Both the position numbers and the translations under genes were made by a program. A stretch of 5,609 bases of DNA, taken from JBDLID01 sp039715055 (GTDB taxonomy: Bacteria; Desulfobacterota; Desulfobulbia; Desulfobulbales; Desulfocapsaceae). A model generated the notes under the pieces. The model saw nothing but the letters and a program-made list of their open reading frames with translations, made no database searches and was not told where the DNA came from. Positions 1 through 4,617 of this stretch are shown piece after piece. Within the stretch, counting starts at the first letter, position 1, and the number at the start of each line of letters is the position of its first letter. The stretch covers positions 1-5,609 of the forward strand of contig JBDLID010000174.1 of the NCBI GenBank assembly GCA_039715055.1, read 5' to 3'.

Positions 1-31
1 GCCAACAATAGGCAGTGAAGTATCTCCTGTT

Positions 32-61
32 GTTGGGTTGCGCTCCGCTTAACCCAACCTA
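32..61. repeat. Dispersed palindromic repeat (GTTGGGTT/AACCCAAC family)
   Basis: GTTGGGTT at 32-39 is the exact reverse complement of AACCCAAC at 51-58. Between them, GCG and CGC (40-42, 46-48) can extend the hairpin around a CTC loop. Read on the minus strand, the unit begins CGTAGGTTGGGTTAAGCG. From general knowledge, repeats of this form (CGTAGGTTGGGTT followed by an AGCG core and AACCCAAC) are scattered through intergenic regions of many unrelated bacteria, including proteobacteria and cyanobacteria, and behave like small non-autonomous or REP-like elements. It abuts azlC, whose TAG stop (59-61) lies inside the CGTAGG edge of the unit. No T-run follows on the minus strand, so it is not a clear intrinsic terminator. 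Confidence 0.7.
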
Positions 62-742
62 CGATCTACGATTTTTTGCCTGCAGCAGTGCTGAACAGGC
101 TGCACCGCCAATACCGCCGATAACGATGTACCACTTTCCAGGCAGCAGCTGATTGGTGACCACCGCAAGAAATGCCGAAACCACCCACGGCAGCAGATCT
201 GATTTTCCCCGCCAGAGACTGAAGCTGAGAGCTGAAAAAACCGCGACAAAGGCGAAATCAAGACCATATTTTTCAGGATCAATGACAAAGCCGCCAAGAA
301 TATTGCCGGCAACGGTAGCCGAGGCCCAGGCCGTGCCAAGCAGGAGACCGCCGCCCAGGAGAAAAAACGGTGTTGTTCCCTTTTTTTGGTGTTCGGCCAT
401 GGTCACCGCCCAGTTTTCATCGGCTACAAAGTGCATCATTGAGGCCTTTGCTCCAAGTGAGTAATTCTTGAAGACAGGGGCCAGGGAGGCGCCGATCAGC
501 AGGTAACGCAGGTTGATGATAAGCACCGCGATGACGATCTCCGCCACCGGCAGCGGTGCATTCCACATCTCCACCATGACAAACTGGGCCGAACCGGCAA
601 AAAGAAACAGGTTCATTCCCATCAGCTCAAGCCAGTGTACACCCTGCTGGCTGCTCAGGACCCCGAGCACTCCACCATAGGCCATGGCGCTGATGGCCAG
701 TGGAATGTTGGCCTGCGCCCCGCTACGTATCTGGGAAATCAT
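59..742 (-). CDS. azlC: AzlC family branched-chain amino acid exporter, large subunit
   Basis: This encodes a 227-residue integral membrane protein of the AzlC/YgaZ family, which with the small subunit AzlD/YgaH exports branched-chain amino acids and analogues across the inner membrane. Family landmarks are visible: NIPLAISAMAYGGVLG near residues 12-27, FAGSAQF at 48-54, NLRYLLIGASLAP at 77-89 and FVADENWAV around 105-113. Several hydrophobic segments follow, and the length is normal for the family. The frame is open 16 codons further upstream to an ATG at 790. The ATG at 742 is preferred because GGAG sits 7 nt before it, the extra residues do not look like family sequence, and they would run into the promoter region. 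The gene is divergent from a MocR-type regulator that probably controls it. No azlD is visible in the 58 bases downstream, where a palindromic repeat instead supplies the stop codon. Confidence 0.88.
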   Translation of the reverse strand: MISQIRSGAQANIPLAISAMAYGGVLGVLSSQQGVHWLELMGMNLFLFAGSAQFVMVEMWNAPLPVAEIVIAVLIINLRYLLIGASLAPVFKNYSLGAKASMMHFVADENWAVTMAEHQKKGTTPFFLLGGGLLLGTAWASATVAGNILGGFVIDPEKYGLDFAFVAVFSALSFSLWRGKSDLLPWVVSAFLAVVTNQLLPGKWYIVIGGIGGAACSALLQAKNRRS

Positions 743-772
743 TCTTCTTCTCCATTGAACCACAATTCCATA

Positions 773-801
773 AAGACAAAATCGATACAATTTGCTATAA
801 T
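773..801 (+). promoter_or_regulatory. Extended -10 promoter of the MocR-type regulator
   Basis: TATAAT at 796-801 is a perfect -10 box preceded by TGC (793-795), giving an extended -10. AAGACA at 773-778, 17 nt upstream, is a partial -35 (4/6). Transcription would start near 808, leaving about 38 nt before the ATG at 846. ATTTG (790-794) and CAAAT (802-806) form an inverted repeat flanking the -10 box, a position where a bound regulator would block RNA polymerase. Confidence 0.6.
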
Positions 802-823
802 CAAATCATATTGTTCCCGTCAA
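794..823 (-). promoter_or_regulatory. Candidate azlC promoter
   Basis: On the minus strand TTGACG (818-823) is followed after 18 nt by TATAGC (794-799), matching sigma70 boxes at 5/6 and 4/6 positions. It overlaps the opposing promoter for the MocR-type gene, so the two could compete or be co-regulated. This is a prediction from sequence only, and the -10 box is weak. Confidence 0.4.
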
Positions 824-847
824 CCCTTATATTGTTACTATTACAAT
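808..847. promoter_or_regulatory. Candidate MocR operator: direct repeat with 21-bp period
   Basis: ATATTGTT occurs at 808-815 and again at 829-836, exactly 21 bp apart (about two helical turns). The second copy is also part of an inverted repeat, ATTGT (831-835) and ACAAT (843-847), that overlaps the start codon of the regulator. MocR-family proteins are domain-swapped dimers whose known operators often contain direct repeats spaced by whole helical turns, so this is a plausible binding site. The region is AT-rich, so chance repeats are possible. Confidence 0.4.
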
Positions 848-2231
848 GTTATCAAACCTGATTCAACAACAGTCTGGAGCCAAATACGTCCGTATTGCCG
901 CCGGGATCGAGCTGGCAGTAAAGAAAGGCGTACTGCAGAGCGGTGATGCCCTGCCGCCCCAACGCGAGCTTGCCGACCAGCTCGGCGTTACCCTGGGCAC
1001 TGTCAGCCGGGGATACGGTGAAGCGGAAAAAAGGGGACTCATCCGGGGTGAGACCGGTCGCGGAACCTTTGTCCGGCTGCAGGAACATGACCAGTTTTCA
1101 CTCCACTCCCTGCATAACCAGCCTGATCGCGACTCCATGTCGGTCATCCAGTTTGATCTGAACTTTCCTGTTCAACACGGCAGCCCGGATATCAGCGGTG
1201 CGCTGAAACAGCTTGCACAACGTCATGATCTGGCCGAACTGCTTGATTATCGGCCTAGCTCCGGATTGATGCGCCATCGCAAAATTGCAGCGGCCTGGCT
1301 CAAAAATCTCGGTATGGATGGTACACCTGAGCAAATCGCTGTTTGCGGCGGTGTTCAGCATGGTCTGCAGATCGTACTGATGAGCCAGTTCAAGGCCGGG
1401 GAAACACTTGCTGTTGAACAGTACAGTTATCCCGGACTGATCAACCTTGCCGCCCATCACGGAATACGGCTTGTTCCGGTAGCCATGGACGGCTGGGGGC
1501 TGCGGCCGGACTCACTCCAGGCCATCGCCAGGCAGCAGCGTCTCAAGGGAATCTATCTCATGCCGACCCTGCAGAATCCGACGGCGGTCACCATGCCCGC
1601 AAAACGACGCCTGGAGCTCGCCTCCGTCATCAAAAAGCTCGACATCTGCCTCATAGAAGACGACGTCTATGGCGCGCTTGCCGATGAGTGCCAACAGCCC
1701 ATTTCAGCCCATATTCCCGAACGATCCTTTTACCTCACAAGCCTTTCAAAAATTCTTGCCCCGGGGCTGCGGGTCGGCTTTCTGCGGATGCCCGATGAAA
1801 GTGCAGCTATGGTCGAAGCGGCCATGGCCGCCTCGATCTGGCTAATTCCTCCCCTGATGGCGGAAATTGGTACGCAGTGGATCGACGACGGAACCGCCAC
1901 ACAAGTCGCGCAAATCAAGAAACTTGAGGCGACCAGGCGCTGCGACCTGATCAGAGAGCACCTCACCTCCATTCCAATACGATCCAACAAGGGCAGTCAT
2001 CACCTCTGGCTCCAACTCCCGCCCGGCTGGCAGGGGGAGAGCTTTGCCAGAAGGGCGGCCAGCAAAGGAGTTGCCGTTATCCCCTCGGTCAATTTTTCCG
2101 CATCCGCCCACCCTGAACATCAGGCAATACGTCTCTGTATCGGCCCGCCGAAATCTGACGAGGAACTGATTCACGGTGCTGGTCTGCTCAATGAAATTCT
2201 CAGCCAGGCCACTGTTCAGAACCTCCTCTGA
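846..2231 (+). CDS. MocR-type transcriptional regulator (GntR wHTH + PLP aminotransferase fold)
   Basis: This 461-residue protein has the MocR architecture. Residues 1-77 form a GntR-type winged helix, with LPPQRELADQLGVTLGTVSR at 36-55 as the core helix-turn-helix and the wing ending GRGTFV at 71-76. Residues 100-455 are a fold-type I aminotransferase domain. PLP-site features are present: CGGVQHGL (167-174), QNPT (243-246), EDDVYG (271-276), the Schiff-base lysine K302 in SLSK (299-302) with GLRVGF following, and R429 as the probable carboxylate-binding arginine. Such proteins usually sense an amino acid or amine as a PLP adduct and control an adjacent gene. Here that is most likely azlC, transcribed divergently 103 bp away. 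The ligand cannot be read from the sequence, so no symbol is given. The ATG at 846 has no Shine-Dalgarno; it is chosen because the winged helix needs almost all of the N-terminus. The gene ends in TGA. Confidence 0.9.
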   Translation: MLSNLIQQQSGAKYVRIAAGIELAVKKGVLQSGDALPPQRELADQLGVTLGTVSRGYGEAEKRGLIRGETGRGTFVRLQEHDQFSLHSLHNQPDRDSMSVIQFDLNFPVQHGSPDISGALKQLAQRHDLAELLDYRPSSGLMRHRKIAAAWLKNLGMDGTPEQIAVCGGVQHGLQIVLMSQFKAGETLAVEQYSYPGLINLAAHHGIRLVPVAMDGWGLRPDSLQAIARQQRLKGIYLMPTLQNPTAVTMPAKRRLELASVIKKLDICLIEDDVYGALADECQQPISAHIPERSFYLTSLSKILAPGLRVGFLRMPDESAAMVEAAMAASIWLIPPLMAEIGTQWIDDGTATQVAQIKKLEATRRCDLIREHLTSIPIRSNKGSHHLWLQLPPGWQGESFARRAASKGVAVIPSVNFSASAHPEHQAIRLCIGPPKSDEELIHGAGLLNEILSQATVQNLL

Positions 2232-2243
2232 CATTTACGAATG

Positions 2244-2261
2244 GTTATTATTTCTTATAAC
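2244..2261. repeat. Small inverted repeat after the MocR-type gene
   Basis: GTTAT (2244-2248) and ATAAC (2257-2261) flank an 8-nt AT-rich spacer, 12 nt after the regulator stop. ATGG (2241-2244) and CCAT (2267-2270) lie just outside. The stem is short and AT-rich and no T-run follows, so it is not a convincing terminator. Confidence 0.25.
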
Positions 2262-2276
2262 AATCGCCATAAGCTC

Positions 2277-2306
2277 TTGACAGTTAGCCCTCTAAAGAAA
2301 TAGAAT
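2277..2306 (+). promoter_or_regulatory. Sigma70-type promoter of the selenopeptide gene
   Basis: TTGACA (2277-2282) is a perfect -35 box and TAGAAT (2301-2306) matches the -10 consensus at 5/6 positions, with an 18-nt spacer. Transcription would begin near 2313 and give a leader of about 60 nt. TGACA (2311-2315) and TGTCA (2327-2331) could form a small hairpin in that leader. The near-consensus boxes suggest strong expression of the precursor independent of the upstream regulator gene. Confidence 0.65.
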
Positions 2307-2362
2307 TTTCTGACAAGGTGGAGATCTGTCATTATCTCTTCCAACACATTTTCTTTTTCAAT

Positions 2363-2366
2363 GGAG
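2363..2366 (+). promoter_or_regulatory. Shine-Dalgarno deciding the precursor start
   Basis: GGAG ends 6 nt before the ATG at 2373. It lies within the second codon region of another in-frame ATG at 2361 (ATGGAGATCATCATG), so the downstream ATG is the functional start; the 2361 ATG has no ribosome binding site of its own. Confidence 0.75.
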
Positions 2367-2372
2367 ATCATC

Positions 2373-2888
2373 ATGAAACGCAAGGATCTGAAGAAATTCC
2401 TTGCCAGCCTGGGTGTGGCCGGACTCGTTGGTACCGGTGGCATCACTTTACCGGGATCAGCTCACTCAGCTGGTTCAGGGTGAGGAGCTGGCTCCAGCGC
2501 AGGTGGCGCTGAAAAAGCAGCAAGTGCAGCAGCCGGAAGCTCCGGCTGAGGCGGAGACAAGGGCGGCGTAGTTGACGCTGCAAAGAAAGAAGTTGGTGGA
2601 GCGGCCGACCAGGTCGTGGATCAGGCTGCCGGTGCGGTCAAGAAGGGAGCCGACACGGTTGTTGATAAGGCGGTTGACGCGGTAGGCGAATCAACCGGTA
2701 CTACAGGCGGCCAGGCGGCCGGTGCCGTAGCAGATCCTGTTAAAGGTGAAGCCGGTAAGGCTGTTGACAAAGGTGCCGACGTGGTCAAGAAGAAGACCGG
2801 CGACAGCGGCTGAGGTGCTTCAAAAGACGGCGCAGGTAGCGCCGACAAAAAAGCTGAAAAAAAAGCCGGAAGTAGTGGCTGAGGCTGA
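2373..2888 (+). CDS. sbtA: Selenocysteine-containing RiPP precursor, SbtA-like, four Sec-Gly motifs
   Basis: Reading through four in-frame TGA codons gives a 171-residue peptide; the final stop is TGA at 2886-2888. The recoded TGAs are codons 37, 59, 147 and 170 (2481, 2547, 2811, 2880). All four have the context Ser-Gly-U-Gly and each is followed by a SECIS-like hairpin. Residues 1-33 look like a leader: basic MKRKDLKK, then the hydrophobic stretch FLASLGVAGLVGTGGITL, then PGSAHSA, resembling a secretion signal. Residues 38-58 are Gly/Ala/Ser-rich. Residues 66-141 are Ala/Val/Lys/Asp-rich with repeated QAAGAV (84-89, 114-119) and KGAD (91-94, 133-136) segments. The C-terminus is GSSGUG. This fits my memory of the SbtA 'selenobiotic' precursors, modified by a radical SAM enzyme to thio(seleno)oxazoles. 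A matching maturase gene lies downstream. Final product and activity are unknown. Decay into a pseudogene is unlikely, because the frame has no TAA or TAG and all four TGAs share one motif. Confidence 0.9.
2495..2511 (+). promoter_or_regulatory. SECIS-like hairpin for Sec codon 37 (UGA 2481-2483)
   Basis: CAGCGC (2495-2500) pairs perfectly with GCGCTG (2506-2511) around the loop AGGTG. The stem begins 11 nt after the UGA. Counting the U of UGA as 1, the loop GGU falls at 22-24, the same offsets as the GGU in the SelB-binding loop of the E. coli fdhF SECIS as I recall it. The bulged U of fdhF is absent from this stem. Confidence 0.8.
2563..2581 (+). promoter_or_regulatory. SECIS-like hairpin for Sec codon 59 (UGA 2547-2549)
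   Basis: GCGGCGT (2563-2569) pairs with ACGCTGC (2575-2581) through six Watson-Crick pairs and one G-U, with loop AGTTG. The stem begins 13 nt after the UGA. The loop differs from the other three (AGUUG rather than AGGUN) but keeps A-G-N-U. Confidence 0.65.
2828..2844 (+). promoter_or_regulatory. SECIS-like hairpin for Sec codon 147 (UGA 2811-2813)
   Basis: CGGCGC (2828-2833) pairs perfectly with GCGCCG (2839-2844) around loop AGGTA, starting 14 nt after the UGA. Stem length and loop closely match the hairpin after codon 37, although the flanking sequence differs. Confidence 0.78.
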
Positions 2889-2893
2889 TTAAC

Positions 2894-2908
2894 CGTGCAG
2901 GTTGCACG
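2894..2908 (+). promoter_or_regulatory. SECIS-like hairpin for Sec codon 170, in the 3' untranslated region
   Basis: CGTGC (2894-2898) pairs with GCACG (2904-2908) around loop AGGTT, starting 11 nt after the UGA at 2880-2882. It lies beyond the stop at 2886-2888. It therefore has no coding reason to be conserved, which makes it independent support for recoding of the UGA at 2880. Confidence 0.78.
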
Positions 2909-2921
2909 ATTATAATCTCTT

Positions 2922-2966
2922 AAATCGGCCGGTTCTCACAACCAGGAGGACCGGCCGATTTTTTTT
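2922..2966 (+). terminator. Strong intrinsic terminator after the selenopeptide gene
   Basis: AAATCGGCCGGT (2922-2933) pairs perfectly over 12 bp with ACCGGCCGATTT (2950-2961), with a 16-nt loop and a run of eight T (2959-2966). It separates the precursor from its maturase. This would give much precursor transcript and little maturase transcript by readthrough, a common stoichiometry in RiPP operons. The loop contains AGGAGG (2944-2949), but no usable start codon follows at the right distance. Confidence 0.92.
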
Positions 2967-3026
2967 GCACCTCCTGAGCTCCAGCTTCAATGGAATTTTG
3001 CTCAACAGACCGAAAGTTTCAACATT

Positions 3027-4589
3027 ATGACCGACTTTAAAACCGTTTACCCTGTCAGCTCAACCCTTATCCCGCTGTCGATTATTAATTCGGTGGGTAT
3101 CCACCAGTTATGTCCGTTCCTTGAACAGAACCCCGAGCATTGCAGCAGACACCCTTATCTCGCGGACCTGGCCAGGGTGGAGTATCACTTTTTCCTGCTC
3201 AGCCAGCGCAGCCCTTCCCCTTCCCCTGACAGCGGACAGCGGACCATCAACCCGGATCTCCAACTTCTTGAAATGTCCTGGCTGAACCTGCCTGAATTTC
3301 TCGAAAATCAAAGTATCAGTGTTCAGCCGGGTGAAGACCGTGTTCTGATCTGGCTTCACCCTGAAAAAAAGACGGTCCTTCTCCGCAGCGCCACCGGCCG
3401 TGACCTGCTTGCCTTAAAGATTGTCAGCGAAGGATTGACAAGCCGTGTAGTCGCCGAAGAGGCCGGCCTTACCATCGGCGAGGTGGACAATATCGTCTAT
3501 AACGCTGAGGCCCAGGGGCTGATTATCTCCCCACCCTCCGGAATTGTCAGACCAGCCGATTTCCACCACGGTGTTGTCAAAAACGATGAACTCTTCACCA
3601 CCCCGACGTTTACTCTTCAATGGCACCTCACCCAGAACTGCGATCTCCACTGCCGCCACTGCTATGATCGCAGTGATCGCACGACCATGACCCTTGACCA
3701 GGGCCTTCATGTACTCGACGAACTCTATGACTTCTGCCAGGCACACCATGTGTTCACCCAGATCTCATTTACCGGCGGCAACCCTCTGCTCCACCCGGAC
3801 TTCAACACCCTCTATCGGGAGGCTGCTGACCGGGGCTTTCTCACAGCCATCCTCGGCAACCCCATGCCGGAAAAGTCAATCACTCCGATCCTCGAGGTGC
3901 AGGAACTGGAATTTTATCAGATCAGCCTTGAGGGACTTGAAGAACACAACGATTACATCCGCGGCAAGGGTCACTTTCAGCGGGCATTCACATTTCTTGA
4001 TCTTCTCAAGGAACTCGGTGTCTTTTCCATGGTCATGCTGACGCTTACCCGTGACAATCAGGACCAGGTGCTTGAGCTGGCCGAACTGCTCCGAGACCGG
4101 GTTGATCTTTTCACCTTCAACAGGCTGTCCATGGTTGGTGAAGGGGCAGCACTGGCCTCTGCGCCGGTGAAAGGTTACAGGGATTTTCTCCGCCAATACA
4201 GTGAAGCCGCCCGGGACAACCCCTGCATGCGTCTCAAAGACAACCTCTTCAATTTACTCCGTTACCAGTGTGATGAGCCGTTGCTTGGAGGCTGCGCGGG
4301 TCGAGGCTGCGGAGCAGCATTCAACTTTGTCTCGCTGTTGCCCGATGGAGAAATACACGCCTGTCGAAAACTCCCCTCCTATCTCGGCAACCTCTACACC
4401 AGTTCCCTGGATGAGATCTATCACTCAACCCCTGCTCAGCGCTATCGAATGGGCAGTGAGGCCTGCTCCAGCTGTGAGATCAGACCGGTATGCGGCGGCT
4501 GTCCGGCGGTCAGCTACGGACAGGGGCTCGATATCTTCAAGGATCGCGACCCTCACTGTTTCTACGAGAAAGAAAAAAGTAGAGCCTAA
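3027..4589 (+). CDS. sbtM: Radical SAM/SPASM peptide maturase, SbtM-like
   Basis: This 520-residue enzyme likely modifies the selenopeptide encoded just upstream. Residues 96-175 are predicted to form a winged-helix, PqqD-like module (ATGRDLLALKIVSEGL, then VVAEEAGLTIGEVDNIVYNA), a plausible RiPP recognition element for the leader. The radical SAM core starts near 195 with the [4Fe-4S] motif C205-x3-C209-x2-C212 and continues with TGGNP (249-253), equivalent to the SAM-contacting GGE motif. The C-terminal SPASM-type region has C428, G441-x4-C446, then C480-x2-C483-x5-C489-x2-C492 and C511, ligands for auxiliary clusters. C415 and C423 are extra cysteines. The family is thought to act on Cys/Sec-Gly sites, forming thio(seleno)oxazole rings. 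The ATG at 3027 has no good Shine-Dalgarno and no clear promoter lies in the 60 bp after the terminator, so expression is probably low and depends on readthrough. The long region before residue 96 is not recognised. Confidence 0.88.
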   Translation: MTDFKTVYPVSSTLIPLSIINSVGIHQLCPFLEQNPEHCSRHPYLADLARVEYHFFLLSQRSPSPSPDSGQRTINPDLQLLEMSWLNLPEFLENQSISVQPGEDRVLIWLHPEKKTVLLRSATGRDLLALKIVSEGLTSRVVAEEAGLTIGEVDNIVYNAEAQGLIISPPSGIVRPADFHHGVVKNDELFTTPTFTLQWHLTQNCDLHCRHCYDRSDRTTMTLDQGLHVLDELYDFCQAHHVFTQISFTGGNPLLHPDFNTLYREAADRGFLTAILGNPMPEKSITPILEVQELEFYQISLEGLEEHNDYIRGKGHFQRAFTFLDLLKELGVFSMVMLTLTRDNQDQVLELAELLRDRVDLFTFNRLSMVGEGAALASAPVKGYRDFLRQYSEAARDNPCMRLKDNLFNLLRYQCDEPLLGGCAGRGCGAAFNFVSLLPDGEIHACRKLPSYLGNLYTSSLDEIYHSTPAQRYRMGSEACSSCEIRPVCGGCPAVSYGQGLDIFKDRDPHCFYEKEKSRA

Positions 4590-4617
4590 CTCCTCAATCA
4601 GAATCACCTACTTGTCC

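Noticed and set aside
743..790. AzlC start at ATG 790
   Set aside because: The 16 extra residues lie in the divergent promoter region and do not look like the family, while GGAG is correctly spaced before the ATG at 742.
2244..2270. Intrinsic terminator for the MocR-type gene
   Set aside because: The stem is only 5 bp, AT-rich and without a following T-run.
2361..2372. Upstream in-frame ATG at 2361 as start of the selenopeptide
   Set aside because: It overlaps the GGAG that serves the ATG at 2373 and has no Shine-Dalgarno of its own.
2373..2483. A 36-residue peptide ending at the first TGA, followed by a decayed pseudogene
   Set aside because: Random decay would also give TAA, TAG and frameshifts. 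Only TGA occurs, always as Ser-Gly-TGA-Gly and always followed by a hairpin.
2616..2813. A separate 65-residue protein starting at ATG 2616, or GTG-type starts, ending at TGA 2811
   Set aside because: Its frame is that of the selenopeptide. The ATG-like start is internal, has no ribosome site, and its stop is one of the four SGUGA sites with a SECIS-like hairpin after it.
2621..2848. Antisense open frames across the selenopeptide, the MocR-type gene and the maturase
   Set aside because: They are shadows of high-GC coding sequence, lack ribosome sites, and have biased Pro/Ala/Ser composition mirroring the real frames.
2886..2915. A fifth selenocysteine at TGA 2886 with extension to TAA 2913
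   Set aside because: The context is Gly-TGA-Leu, not Ser-Gly-TGA-Gly. The hairpin starts only 5 nt after it, and the extra residues do not resemble the rest of the peptide.
2965..3040. Short leader frames before the maturase: TTG 2965 ending in an ATGA overlap with the maturase start, and ATG 2990 to TAA 3038
   Set aside because: The AGGAGG in the terminator loop is too far from the TTG, the ATG has no ribosome site, and neither has recognisable coding character. The ATGA overlap is noted only as a possible coincidence.
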